DNA of 64,000 nucleotides from Raphanus sativus (lineage: Eukaryota > Streptophyta > Magnoliopsida > Brassicales > Brassicaceae), in NCBI RefSeq assembly GCF_000801105.2, contig NC_079516.1, forward strand, positions 7,812,001-7,876,000. Direction: 5' to 3'. Below the pieces are notes generated by a model. That model did no database searches. It saw only the letters and a program-made list of their open reading frames with translations, and was not told where the DNA came from. A program made the position numbers and the translations under genes. Position 1 is the first letter of the stretch, and every line of letters starts with the position of its first letter. Below, in pieces: positions 37,006 through 50,148 of the stretch.

Positions 37006-38468
37006 TGTATCACCAAGCTGAGAACAACAACCTGCAGGATTGCATTTTACCAACTGAATTACTTAAAAAGAAACAAACTTTCTTTCTGGGTCTTGATCAG
37101 TAAGCAAATTTAAAAGCAACAGATACAACAACAACTATTTATAGGAAGAAATAAGGAAGCTTTGTAATCAAAAGAGGACAACTGAGAAAGGAACAGAGGG
37201 CAGACGTATAAACTCCAGAGGTGTGTGAGTGACTGAGTGATCTTTCTTCAGTCACTGATCTTCTATCTCTTTAACTCTTAAGTATGTGAAGGATTATTAC
37301 AGATAGGACTTGACTTGTCAAAAAAATGATTCTTTTTTTTTTTTATCGTTTTCCCTCTCCTCTCTTCAGATACGAATGCATGAATGAATGATTGCAAAGC
37401 AGTTGTCAGGTGCTACATTGCGCCGTGGTAAAACGGCAAGCAGTTTACTTTTCAGATATTTATTTTTTTTTGTCAGCAATTTTTGTATGTTAAATGCATG
37501 CATTTATACTATATAAACAATAATAATAATTGAATGACAAAAGGTGTTAATCTGATGTGACCTGTTGTTGTCATCTGAGATATGAATGTGACATATTTGT
37601 AGTGAAAGTAGTAATTATGGTTCGGATCTTGGAGATCATTTAGTTGGGGGCATTAACATAAATCTTGCATTAATCGGGGACATTTTAATGATTTTGAGCT
37701 AATTTTAAGAAGATTATTTAGGGTATCTCCAACTCCACTCCATAATTTACTCCAAATTGAGAAATGGAGTTGAAAATTGACTGGAAAATGAAGTGATGAC
37801 CAAAAAATAAAAGCATTACTCCATTTTTCACTCCATTTTTCATAAAGGATTAATGCTTTTATTTTTTGTTCATCACTACATTTTCCACTTCATTTTCCAT
37901 TTTGGAGTAAATTATGGAGTGAAGTTGGAAATACCTTTAAAAAAAATCAGATTTTAGATGGGGTCACGTGACCCCATTACGTTGAATGTATGTCCGCCCC
38001 TGGGTTCAATCCGTAATCTTTTGGTGCATATGTTAAAGAAGGTAACCAATCACACTACAGTTTATCCTTTATCTCTCAACCATATGTTTTTATGCTAAAA
38101 AAATCTTACGTTATAAAATCATAATTAATTTTCTCGTAGTAACTTTATTTTATATAGTGTAACCAAATTTGAAATGTACATACATATTTTATCAACCAGT
38201 TGGCCTAGTTGGTGCGTTATATGATGGCTGCAAAAATGAATTTTTGTGTGAACAAAAAAGCACTAAAATAATGTAAAACAGTAATGACTCAATGACACGT
38301 CATAGTTCAAAATCAAATGGGACTCAAAGAGGTTATAATAATAAGAAGATGATCTCTTTAAAAACCAATCTCAAACAAACAAACAAACAAAAACGTTCAC
38401 TCTCATCTCATTCAACAGATTCCATCTTCACTGATCATCTCTCTCTGTTTCTTCTATCTTACGGAGAA
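37006..38468. other. divergent intergenic region between IQD5 and POP2
   Basis: Holds both promoters and 5' leaders. It also contains a 215-bp MITE (37721-37935), a perfect 16-bp palindrome with a CACGTG core (37960-37975) and tRNA-like B-box fragments (GGTTCAATCC near 38002). The CT-rich leader just before 38469 is presumably the POP2 5' UTR. Confidence 0.6.
37721..37935. mobile_element. 215-bp foldback MITE
   Basis: Inverted ends: GGGTATCTCCAACTCCACTC on the left and, reversed, GGTATTTCCAACTTCACTCC on the right. Pairing extends inward through CCATAATTTACTCC, and further inner blocks pair across the centre, so most of the element is a hairpin. Flanked by TTTA on both sides (37717-37720 and 37936-37939), a possible target duplication, though one base of slack at the ends makes TTA an alternative. 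Non-coding and of a type very common in Brassica. Confidence 0.8.
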
Positions 38469-41400
38469 ATGGCCGTAATCAACAGCCTCCGTCGGATGGC
38501 TCGTTCCTCTCAGGTTCTCTGATCTCGATATCATCGACTTAGTTATTAGTAGTTCAGTATTCAGATGAATGTTAAACTGTTTTCTTTTTTTTTCGAATCT
38601 CCAAATTGATATTCCCATCCTTTGACATGGATCTTGATGAAAAGAATGAGTATTTTTCTTTTTGGGATTCTCCAGTAATCAAGGAACCTTTTTCACTTTA
38701 TTTATATAATAAATGATCCAAATAGTGATTTTGTAAGGCATTTTTCTTTTATAGACCAACTCAAAAAAGTGATTTTGATTCATCTTTCATAGCTCAAACC
38801 CCTTAATGATAATATTACGTACATCTCTCCTTCCCTCTCATATGCGCAGGTTACTTTGCAGAGCAGGTATGCTGCTTCACAATACACGTCTGGTTCGAGG
38901 ATCTTTACTACAGAGGCTTCACCTCAGAAGCAAACGATAGTTGGGTCAGTTTCATACTCATGATTTATGGTTGCTTCCAAAGGCTCTGTTCATGTGATGA
39001 TGAATAGTGTAAAAGAGCCTTGAATACTTGAGCAGGTCTAAAGGGCATGATATGCTGGCACCTTTTACAGCTGGGTGGCAGAGTGCTGATTTACATCCCT
39101 TGATCATTGCTAAATCCGAGGTCACCCTTCCTTCTTTTCTTTTTTTTGATTAATACATTCGTCAATGTTAGAGTGTTACATTCTTTTCCCTTTCTTTTTC
39201 TTACAGGGAAGTTATGTGTATGATGACCATGGCAAAAAGTATCTTGATTCTCTCGCTGGTCTTTGGTGTACTGCCTTGGGTATTATTCCTCCTTTTCCTT
39301 ACTGAATTATATGACTTTATGTTTCTCTTTGTACATTCATGGATCTAATCATTATGCCCCCAAATTCTTGTAGGAGGAAATGAGCCACGGCTTGTTTCTG
39401 CTGCCGTGGAGCAGTTGAAAACCTTGCCCTTTTATCACTCCTTCTGGAACCGTACTACTAAGCCTTCTCTGGTACTCTCATAATTTTCCTTATTGGTGTC
39501 ATTGTCATAATGTGTTTTCTACAGTCAGGGCAAGTTTACTTGATAGGTTAATAAAAAGAGAATTTGATCACTGTTGATATCTTTCTTGCAAAACAGGATC
39601 TTGCCAAGGATCTTCTAGACATGTTCACTGCTAACAAAATGGCTAAAGCTTTTTTTACAAACAGTGGATCAGAGGCCAATGATACCCAGGTTTCCATAAC
39701 TATACACCGTGCTCTTCTCCCCCTATTTCCTACGAAGTTAACCTATAAGATTTGCTCATAAATCTCATGATGCAGGTCAAGCTTGTTTGGTACTACAATA
39801 ACGCACTTGGGAGGCCTGAGAAGAAAAAGTTTATCGCAAGAAAGAAATCGTGAGAAAAGGATATTTGCTTTGTCATTTTGTGAGTTTATAAGAACTGAAG
39901 TTACTTATAACTGCGGCGTTGTGACATTCAGGTACCATGGCTCCACTCTAATATCAGCAAGTTTGTCTGGGTAAGATCAATATATAGTTCCTCTATAGAA
40001 GTGCCAAAGATTCTTTTCTTACTTAACAAATGTAATCCGTTTTATTTTCCAGCCTTCCAGCTCTGCACCAAAACTTTGATTTACCAGCACCATTTGTGCT
40101 ACACACAGATTGCCCTCACTACTGGCGTTTTCATCTTCCAGGTATGAGTCACTCTCACTTCCACTTTACAATTAAAAGTAATCTTTGATTCTAAGCTTGG
40201 AACTGTTTTTGTCCAGGTGAAACGGAAGAGGAGTTCTCAACCAGATTAGCCAAGAATTTGGAGGATCTCATCATTAAAGAGGGACCAGAAACAGTAAACA
40301 TTCGATTGATGACTTACTGAAATTGTCATCTTTATGCTTTAAGGATGATGTTAGCATCTCAATCTAACACAAAATGTCTTCTTACTAGATTGGTGCTTTT
40401 ATCGCTGAACCAGTCATGGGTGCTGGTGGTGTGATACCTCCACCTGCTACCTACTTTGAAAAGGTCATTTCCATAAACTTTGTTGGTACTAAGTACATTT
40501 ATCAATGATTATGCTGTTTCTTGGTACTAAGTACTAAGTATATTGTTCTCTTTCTGTACTGCAGATTCAAGCTGTTGTTAAGAAGTATGATATCCTGTTC
40601 ATCGCGGATGAAGTATGTGCATATCTAACTGAACCATGACTCCAAAATCGATCAAGAAGAAAAGATGTCGTTAACCACTTGTATTTTGTTTGGCCTTTTA
40701 AGGTCATATGTGCATTCGGAAGACTCGGGACCATGTTTGGCTGTGACAAATACAACATCAAGCCAGATCTTGTGTCCTTAGCTAAGGTGAGACTGATTAG
40801 TAGCCTTCTATCTCTATTTACAACTTTCCCCGGACGTTTGGTAAATGTTAAAATACATATGCAGGCATTGTCTTCAGCATATATGCCGATTGGAGCCATT
40901 CTTATGAGTCAAGAAGTAGCAGATGTCATTTATTCTCAAAGCAACAAGCTAGGTACGTTTTTAGTTATGCTCAACGTGGTTATAATCCAATGTTCTGATC
41001 TTCAAACCATTTTTGGGTATTTTCAGGTGCTTTCTCGCATGGATTTACTTATTCTGGTCATCCAGTTTCATGTGCTGTAGCAATTGAAGCGTTAAAGATA
41101 TACAAGTAAGTTTGTCACTTTGCTAGTTCATTCAAGTATACTGTGTTTAAAACTGCAATTTGCCAAAAGCTCAAAATCTTTCACATAGTGATTATTAATT
41201 TTCTCTTTTCTTTATCATAATTTTTTTTGACGTTAATATTTCATATTACAGAGAAAGGAACACGCCAGAGCACGTTGCCACAGTTGCCCCAAGGTTTCAA
41301 GATGGTCTTAAAGCCTTTGCCAAGACTAGTCCTATTATTGGAGAGGTATAGTTTACTCACCGGTTTTTCTTTTGCAAGTTTTTGATTGAACAGTTGGGGC

Positions 41401-41906
41401 ATTTTGTGATGGTTTTCAGATAAGAGGAACGGGTTTGATTCTTGGGACTGAGTTTACTGACAACAAATCACCAAACGAACCATTTCCACCAGAATGGGGT
41501 AAAGTCTCTCTCTCTCTCATGACTAAACAAAAAGTATCTCCTCTCCTAAACTCATTATCTTACTTAAGTCCCTACACCATTTTCAACTGATGTTACCAGG
41601 TGTTGGCGCATACTTTGGAGCCGAGTGCCAGAAGCGTGGGATGTTAGTCCGCGTTGCAGGAGATAGCATAATGATGTCTCCACCGCTCATTATCTCACCT
41701 GAAGAGATCGATGAGGTGAATTTACGATTTTCTTGAGACATTTTCTTGTGACCAGTTATCTTCCAACCCTCTCTCTCTCTCTCTCTCTCTTTAATTTTCT
41801 CTAATTGGGCGTTTTATCATTTTTGCAGTTGATAACTATCTACGGGGAAGCACTGAAAGCTACAGAAGAGAGGGTAAAAGAACTCAAGACTCAGCAAAAG
41901 AAGTGA
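38469..41906 (+). CDS. POP2: GABA transaminase (gamma-aminobutyrate:pyruvate), POP2
   Basis: Nineteen coding exons: 38469-38513, 38850-38944, 39036-39120, 39207-39279, 39374-39471, 39597-39689, 39776-39849, 39932-39970, 40053-40141, 40217-40293, 40389-40463, 40565-40612, 40703-40786, 40865-40952, 41027-41105, 41252-41345, 41420-41498, 41600-41715 and 41829-41906. The phases join cleanly to give 502 aa (Arabidopsis POP2 is 504). The basic, Ser-rich N-terminus [15 protein letters not shown] looks like a mitochondrial presequence. Class III aminotransferase marks are present: [60 protein letters not shown] and the pyridoxal phosphate lysine in SLAKALSS (Lys-325, last base of exon 13). The enzyme moves the amino group of GABA to pyruvate or glyoxylate, yielding succinic semialdehyde. 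It controls GABA levels in pollen-tube guidance and stress. Matches At3g22200. Confidence 0.96.
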
Positions 41907-43069
41907 GAAGCAAATAAACCAAAAGTTGTTGTCTAGAATCTCCTATCTCTCTTCTTGAACTGTTTGCCTTTATCTTGCACATGCACATTTTCAGTTATAT
42001 GCATAATAAATCATCCAACTTTAGTTCTCTGTTTCTCGAGCATCAGAGTCTATGCAAAATGGCACCACAAGTGCTTTCACTAGAGAGTAGAGCAACCTAT
42101 TCAGGGATTTCTCCTCGGAATCTGTTTCATGAAAGATCAGGTTCCATCTCTCCTCCTTTGATCATCAAGGCCAATGGGTATGGTCACCAATGTAAACGGT
42201 AAAGATTCCCGTAAAGGCACTATGCGATATGTCAAAAAAGAAGCAACATTAGGGGGATACTGTATTGACCCCCCATAACTCACTACAGTGTCCTTTTGAC
42301 GGCTGCTGTTGAGATATGCGTTTGGCAATTTTCAACTGAAGTGATTATTGCCGAGCCTTATCTCACTAATGTTGTTTACAAATTGAGTAAGGTTAAAATA
42401 TCCGAGAAATTGAAAATACCGAACGCAAGTTGTCATTGAAATTAGAAAGATCAAGATCCACAAGGTTGATTAATTTGAATATTTATTGAACCTGTGAAAT
42501 TCAAAACATTTCTCATAACATTTGGAAGTGATTGACATAAATAATTTATCATTGACTAATTACATATTTACTTTGTCATTACTTATCAAAAACGTTTCCT
42601 GTCATAGAGGTTAATGGACAAGATAAGTTCATTTTTCATAAAGCAGTTGGTGATCATCTTCTTATGTCTAAGACCATTAGATCAATCAACACCCTCACGA
42701 GTGACAACTTAAGCATGCTTTACAATCAACGACAGCCTACTGTGGCCATCCTTTAGTAACACGCCATAATAGTTATGCTTTTACTCATACCAATTGAAGA
42801 AAAACGAATCCAGAGAAACCCCATTTCAGTAACAATCAATCGATAACTTCTAAAACTAAAAACCAGATTAGGGCTTTTCCAACTAAATTACTAAACCAGT
42901 GAAGATACATTAACTAAAGCACCAACATAGCAAATGATCGTAATAAAAGAACAAAAATTCCAAGAATCAAATATCAAACCATAAGTCTTAAACCATCCAA
43001 AACATGTTCCGACAAAACTACAAAAAGCATACTGTAGATTCCGTTACAGAAAAAAACGATAAAACTTTC
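41907..43069. other. intergenic region between POP2 and eL27
   Basis: Holds the 3' flanks of the two convergent genes and one small unexplained reading frame (42059-42202). Nothing else is recognisable. Confidence 0.5.
42059..42202 (+). CDS. small ORF of unknown nature, 47 codons
   Basis: Starts ATGGCACCACAAG and encodes MAPQVLSLESRATYSGISPR, then a Ser/Pro-rich part ending IIKANGYGHQCKR. Composition is more gene-like than the surrounding DNA and it sits 150 bases after the POP2 stop. I recognise no family. It could be a relic of a small gene in this interval, a fragment of a transposon, or chance. Weak call. Confidence 0.2.
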   Translation: MAPQVLSLESRATYSGISPRNLFHERSGSISPPLIIKANGYGHQCKR

Positions 43070-43625
<556 letters not shown>

Positions 43626-43795
43626 GAAATCACGATGTTTGGGTTTACAAAGGTTTTTCTGGTTGGTTACCAAATGAGTAGGAACCAATTTATCATATCC
43701 GTGCAAGTTTTCTTCCTCCGCGATGGTCTCTCTCGACCTCCATCAGGTTTTCTTTTTTTAAGTGTAATTATGACATTTCACATAAATTCAACTCA

Positions 43796-43960
43796 CTATA
43801 GTGGAAGCTGATCTCTCTGCTCTTATTTGGGCAATGCAAGCAACTTGGACTCGAGTATGGGTTACTTCTCCTCCGCAATGGAGTCTTTATCATTCTTGTC
43901 CTTATTTTTTGGGAACTCTTGTAACAAATGACTTCGTGCAATAAAACAATGTTTTGGCGT
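43796..43960 (+). mobile_element. possible LINE 3'-end relic (RNase H-like)
   Basis: The plus strand encodes VEADLSALIWAMQATWTR, resembling the xEAxLxALxWAMxxT block of the RNase H domain in plant LINE polyproteins. It continues to LGTLVTNDFVQ and a stop, followed by a short A-rich end. Only this fragment is visible and no boundaries were found. Confidence 0.3.
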
Positions 43961-44840
43961 AAAAAAGAAAACTATTTTCTGGTTCATAAAAACTAAGTTT
44001 AAACTTCATAATAAGTTCAGAATTAATTATATAATGTTAGTTTTGTTTCAAACATTATTTTATTCATGTAATCTTTAATTTTTTTATATACTGATTTCGT
44101 TTCCCCCATGTGATTTTAAGTCTTACTTATACATTTCTGGTTGAATTAACTTGTGTTGGAATTGAACCTTTGATTAAAAATTACAAAAGAAGTGGAAGCA
44201 AGGAAGCTTGACACACAAGAAAAGGAACAATAATAAGAGAAGTGACCAAAGAGTCAAGTAGAAGAAGAAGGAAGGAAGAAGTAGAAGCAAGAGATAGCTT
44301 ATCACTCAAGAAAGAGAAGATGAAGCAAGAGCCGACTAAGAACAAGAAAGGTAAAGTTGAGATATGACTTTAGTCAGAAATAATTAAGTTAAGAAGAAAA
44401 GATACTAGGTTGGCCAAGCTATCGAGGATGAGTGAAGTGTTAAATAAAAGCTTAGCTAAGAAGAATTAGTGAGAGTTGTTAAGACTGGTTAGTAGAAGTA
44501 AGATTCAAGTGGGAGTTGTTGAGCCTAGAGTTGCAAGTAAGCATGTGTATATTAGTTAGAGTAAAACTACTATAAGTATGTAAGTGAAAAGACATCCAAT
44601 TCTAAAAAAAAAAGAAAAGATACGGAGAAATAACATTGTAGACATACATCGCTTGCTCTCTTCTTTTAACAATATAGAGAAACGTGAGAGTGTAAAGAGT
44701 GTGTGACTGTGTGTACTTGTGTGGTGATGATACACAAGTAAAGAAACAGATGGAGTTTTTATTAAAAAAAAAAAAACAGAGAGAGTGTTCAAGAGAGGAA
44801 CAAAACAGAGAAGCTGGCCGTTAGTTGAATGAGAAAGGGC

Positions 44841-45026
44841 AAGAACCGGTCCTGGGCAAAGTCGAATGAAATATTCATCTCAAACTACTCCCTCAAAATT
44901 TTTTGAAGAAAATTACATAGACATATACCCCTAATTTACATACATATAGATCTCCAATTTTAAAAAGAAGTAACAGAACTTTTTACTAAATTGCCTATAG
45001 CTCCTAAAATCTAAGGGCCGGTTCTT
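44841..45026. mobile_element. MITE-like element with AAGAACCGG inverted ends
   Basis: Left end AAGAACCGGTCCTGGGCA and right end, reversed, AAGAACCGGCCCTTAGAT form imperfect inverted repeats around a 186-bp AT-rich body. I could not confirm a target duplication. Similar GGGCCGG-ended sequences are familiar from Brassica intergenic DNA. Confidence 0.45.
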
Positions 45027-45340
45027 CAAGCTAAAGCAAAGAACTTCAACAACTTAATTATTCAATGTGGGTTAGCCATTCCCAATCCTCGTTTAATTTA
45101 TTGACAATTGCGTGAGGAATCGTGTCAAATCCATTTGGTACTAATTTTGACCTGTTCTATGGATACAGTTCGACAAACCAAATTCACTTTGATATATAAT
45201 ACAATCAGTTATTAATATACCTGAAACAGAACAACGACAACCATCCACAGAGTATATTCCACATAGAGTAATTCAGTAAAACAGCTACAAACTTCTTTTT
45301 ATTAAGCAATAATGTGCATGAAATCATAAACCCCGGAGTC

Positions 45341-45888
45341 TCAGAAGCATGCGTCCAGAACACAACAACAGCATATAGCAGCACAACTGCCAAAGACAAG
45401 ACCACTTAGATTAGTTGTCCATTTTTTCTCTTCAGAATTTTTATGTAACATGCATGAGTTTGTTTAAAATAGCAACAGTTTCTGAAAACCTAAAACACAC
45501 AACATTTCTTTAACGTACGTAACAGTCCATGTTTTAATTATTTGAATATTTTGCAATAGATTGATCAACGTAATCGTATACAAGAAAATTGAAAGAATAT
45601 ATATACCATCCTTTCCAAAACCCATCTCCTTTATACTTTGTCTCCACTGCGGCCGCCTTAGGATCACCCAACATAGCATCTCTGGTCGGATAACCAAGAG
45701 GCGGAGGACTTGTGTACGGCCCCTGTAGAGGTTTTTCCACTATGGCTAACAAGATTATTAAATAAGTTAGCATATAACTAATTAATGTTTGTGGAATAAC
45801 TGTTGGAATTACGTATATCGATCTTGAATTAAATTTTTGACTTAAGAAGAGGATTACCTGAAGATGTGCTGTGATCGGGTTGATTCAT
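45341..45888 (-). CDS. PCC1-family CYSTM protein
   Basis: Three small exons (45888-45858, 45739-45607, 45386-45341; GT..AG, phases 1 and 2) give 69 aa. The protein starts MNQPDHSTSS, has the proline-rich block GPYTSPPPLGYPTRDAMLGD and ends in a cysteine-rich membrane module GFWKGCCAAICCCCVLDACF. CYSTM proteins are tiny tail-anchored stress proteins. The N-terminal half matches Arabidopsis PCC1 (At3g22231, pathogen and circadian controlled), while the KGDGFxKGC..CCCCVLDACF end is closer to its neighbour At3g22240 as I remember it. Arabidopsis has a small cluster of such genes here, and only this one is seen in the window. The short exons hide it from simple ORF searches. Confidence 0.85.
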
Positions 45889-47166
45889 TTTAATTTAATG
45901 ATAAGCTGTGAGGAGCTGAGGATTATGAAGAAGAGATCGAGTGTTGTGGTTTTAATTTAAAGAGGACGAATATTATGTGTCTTATAAGAAAATAGTTGTC
46001 AAGGGTTGGTGATGTATATATATAAATAGCTAGAGGTTATGAAGACGCGGACGACAATAGCAGGTGTGGACTTGTTGAGATTATTGGAGAGGAATGGTTG
46101 AATTCAATTTATGTATTATAGAATCTTACATGACTTAATAAAAGTGATATATATTATGAAGGTTTTTCAAGTTTTGAAGTTTTGCTACTTACAAAAAAAA
46201 AGTTTTGAAGTTTTAATAGTAGTTTCTTTAGTTACTATTATATGATCCAGCGTTCGACATGATGCTATATGTTTGAAAACTCATGAGTTTTTTTTTCTAC
46301 TAGTAGTTTCTTTACTGCTATATATGTTTGAAAAGTTTTGGGCCCGCCGGACACCCCTGAATTATCAAAAAAAAAACTCAGGAGTTATGAAATTTACTGT
46401 ATGCGTTGCAAAAAAAGAAAAAAAATACTGTGTTTGCGTTTATGTTGATTTGTGGTCGATCATTTATAATTATATATATTTTTCATCGAAATTATTTTAT
46501 ACAAATTTATGAAATTGGTGTTCTAATATTTGTATTTGATATTTTCATCAAAATGTGAATAATTATTTATATATATATATATATATGGCATTTTATGTCT
46601 GAGACAACCAAATAATGTACTAACAACGCCGTGTGTGAACAATAAACACCTAACTCATTAATTTACTAAATTCTGCTATGGTCCATACAATTACGCGTAA
46701 CCTGTTTGAAATTTATAAAGTATTAAAAGATTCGAATATTAAGTCTTTGAAATTGAAAGGAATATTAACTATAACATTATAATCTACGTAGTAGAGCTCA
46801 ATTTCGATTTTGCGACAGCTATATATATATGCAGGAATATCATTCATTAAAGATGGTTGAGATATCACTATATCAGTGTAAAAGGTATAAAATTTTCCAA
46901 TTGCAGTTTTATACTGTATTTGTTTAGAAGTCCTCTAAATAATTATTAAGTTTGTATTAGTTAAAAATCTAAGGTGGCGTGGGCCTGACGCAATTTCAAA
47001 ATAAGGAGACGAGGTGATATCATTTTGAATGACAAACTTTAGCTTGAATCTAATTCTCATTTAATTTTGTGGTATTGATAAAAATTTGCAGAGTAAACAG
47101 ACAAACAGACGAGTCATCTTATTTATAGTGGATTTGAAAGTTGGGACATCAATCGATGACTTTTTT

Positions 47167-47636
47167 GTGCTCAGCCGATGACTTTGTTGCTTCTTATAAA
47201 TGATAGTTAGGCATGGAAACATACAGGATATCCAAAAAAAATCGACTATCTGTGATCTACTCTGTCCCATACAAATACTTACATTTTTTATCAGTTTCGA
47301 TTCGTGAGATTTCAAGTATTCGAAGGTTTGAATATTTGTTGCTATTTCAGTTATTTGCACGGATTATCAGTTTTCCTTCATAAAAAATAAAAATTATGAT
47401 TGTGCTCAGCCGATGACTTTGTTGTTTCTTATAAATGATAGTTAGGCATGGAAACATACAGGATATCCAAAAAAATCGACTATCCGTGATCTACTCTGTC
47501 CCACACAAATACTATCAGTTTCGATTCGTGAGATTTCAAGTATCTGAAGGTTTGAATATTTGTTGTTATTTCAGTTATTCGTACGGATTATCAATTTTAC
47601 TTCATAAAAAAATAAAAAATATGATTATCACATAAT
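47167..47636. repeat. 235-bp tandem duplication
   Basis: Units start at 47167 and 47402 (GTGCTCAGCCGATGACTTTG). They share GTTAGGCATGGAAACATACA and GAGATTTCAAGTAT and differ by a few percent plus a small deletion (TTACATTTTT) in the second unit. Confidence 0.88.
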
Positions 47637-49984
47637 AAAGATAAAAAATAAAAAAATCAAATAATATAAATAATTATATTTATAACAAACAATATTTATT
47701 ATATAAAATTTAATAACTAAATAGCCAATATTAAATATTTTTAAATTCACATAAATATAATAATTATATAATTTATATATAATTATTTAAATATACTTAT
47801 ATATATGCATATAAAAGATCAGGATCAGATATATGTTCTTAAAAATATTAGTATTTGTGATTTACTTTGGTTCTCACGAATATAAATATTGCATATTAGT
47901 ATTTGTCTTGATTCGTAGAGTTACGGATATCCGGAATTTCTAATGCAAAAATGCTTCGTTCTTCTCTCTCCATTCTTTTTTATTTGTTTGGGTTTTTGAT
48001 ATCTCTTAGATATTTGCAATGTGGATGTTCCTAGAATGAATATTTTCACTTATATATTTTATTTAAGTAGAATAAAATAATAATAATAATTTATTATACA
48101 GGTAATTATTATAATTTCACCTACCTATATATCAAACTATTTTACTGCCATATTTCAGAATTCTCAACAATTTAATATATCCATCTAATAAGATATGGCT
48201 ATTTACGAAAAATGACCCCAAAATGAAATTTAAATGTAAATAAATTCGATAAGTTTAATCAAATGCAAAAATTAAACTAAAAGTAGTGAAATTATAGATT
48301 TTCCATATGACTAGACAAAAATCTATATATGTTTTTTACGGTTATAAACCATATGAAACTTTTTATGAAAACAATTCTCAAAAAGTTTACTTCTGTATTT
48401 AAAATTTATTAAAATTTTGAAAGAAATATTTTGATGGAGAATAAATTAAATTCATGCAAATAAAAAAATATAAATAATGTAAATTAATAAAACTAAATTA
48501 AATTATTGTCATATAGATGAGTAAATAAAAATAGTGAGTCATGATTGTCTATTGGTTAGGGTTTGGTGATATATTTTCTAGTAATGTTGATATTTTTAGA
48601 GTATATGTTCTTGAAGTATTGATATTTTTAGAGTTATATTTTGGACTTTTAAATTTCTTTTAAAATTTAATTTCATATATAAATGTTTAGTTTTGTACAT
48701 ACTAAATATTTTATAAGTTGATTATATGTTTAACGAAATATTTGTTGCTATCTAGTTAAACTATTTGACTTCTCGAGAAATTATGCATTAGCAGTCAAAT
48801 ATAAGGTAAGTTTAGAGTTAGGAGACAAATTCAAAAATCGTCTAAACTGCAATGAACTGCCAAATTATGTTTAACCAAATTATTATTTTTATCTCTTTAT
48901 GCAAAGAAAATTTATATATTCTCTCAATTTATTTCAAATGGCTGCAGAATAATATAATGTTTCTGCTTTAAAACTCTCCAAATTCTCACTATACTCTTAG
49001 AACTTGAAGACACCAAAATTTATATTAATTTCTCATATAATTGTTTCATGTCTTTCTCACAAATTTATCTTGTTTTTACAGGTTTTTCACTCCATGGTTT
49101 CATCTTCTCCTCCTAAAGAATGATGAAATTAAAGAGTGAATTGGTTTAAAATACTAAAAGAATGATGAAATTAAGAAAATGTATATGATGTGAAAAGTTT
49201 GTGTCTATGGAGGAATGTATCATGGTGTGGGATTTAGGGTATTCGTTTAATTAGGAAAAAAAATTAGTGTATGAGATGCAATTTCTCAATTTTAAATATG
49301 TATTTATGTGTGTTAAATTTGAATAAACAGCCTAATGTAATTGTTTTAGTTATTATTTAATCATAAATAAATTTATCTATTTTGAAGCCATTGTTGGATA
49401 TGTATGTTTTTAGATCTGAGAAAAATATGTCGGACTATGGACTTCATTATCAAACTTATTCAGAAGTATGCCATATTGTAATGCTATTGTATGCTTCTGG
49501 AGAATTCTTCTATGCAACTGTCAAGATTGGTAACTTATATTTTTCACCAATTATTTTGAGTATCATGTGTGTTAAATCAGAATAAAACTATAGATTCAAA
49601 TTAATGTGATTGTTTACTTATTAGTTTAGCTTAAAATTTTATTTATCATGATTTATCTTTGTCTCTAAAAATTGAGATATAGAGCTTTTAATATGTTTCC
49701 TTAAAATTTTGATATATTTCTTTGTTGTTTCTGAGTGTTAAAACAAAAAAAAATCCAATTTAAATTCATTGTGATTTTATATCTTGTTATTGTTTTAGTT
49801 TCAAACAATATAAATTATACTTTTGTGTGTGTTAGACTCAAATATATATATATATATATATATTATTTAAGCTTGAAATTCTATTTTGAAATTTCTATGT
49901 TTTAAACTATTTTAAACATTTTTGAAATGTATTTTTGAGATTTAAAAACTATATATCAGATTTCATTAATATACCTCTCGAGTA

Positions 49985-50148
49985 GATTTCACCGAAAAAG
50001 TCTGTTAAACTAATATTTAAGTGGAAAAAATAAAGTTTTAATGAAATTTGACTGCGATTTAGAAGACTTATAAATTCACATTTAAATTTCATTAAAAATT
50101 TTAGTTTCCCACTTAAATATTAGTTTAGTAAACTTTTTCGGTGAAGTC
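49985..50148. repeat. foldback element with ~40-bp arms
   Basis: GATTTCACCGAAAAAGTCTG on the left pairs with CGGTGAAGTC and its inward continuation on the right. The arms run through ACTAATATTTAAGTGG / CCACTTAAATATTAGT, leaving a loop of about 80 bp. A transcript could form a hairpin. Most likely a small MITE; I found no clear target duplication. Confidence 0.65.

Larger units (their letters stand above)
43626..45340. other. intergenic DNA with transposon remains
   Basis: Contains a possible LINE tail (43796-43960), a strongly purine-biased tract (44170-44560) and a MITE (44841-45026). No gene is supported. The reading frame at 44556-44792 is low complexity. Confidence 0.5.

Noticed and set aside
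44154..45051. Possible solo LTR (TGTTGG...TTCAACA) containing the purine-rich tract
   Set aside because: The flanking pentamers are ACTTG and ACTTA, a 4 of 5 match only, and no other LTR hallmark confirms the ends, so I did not call it.
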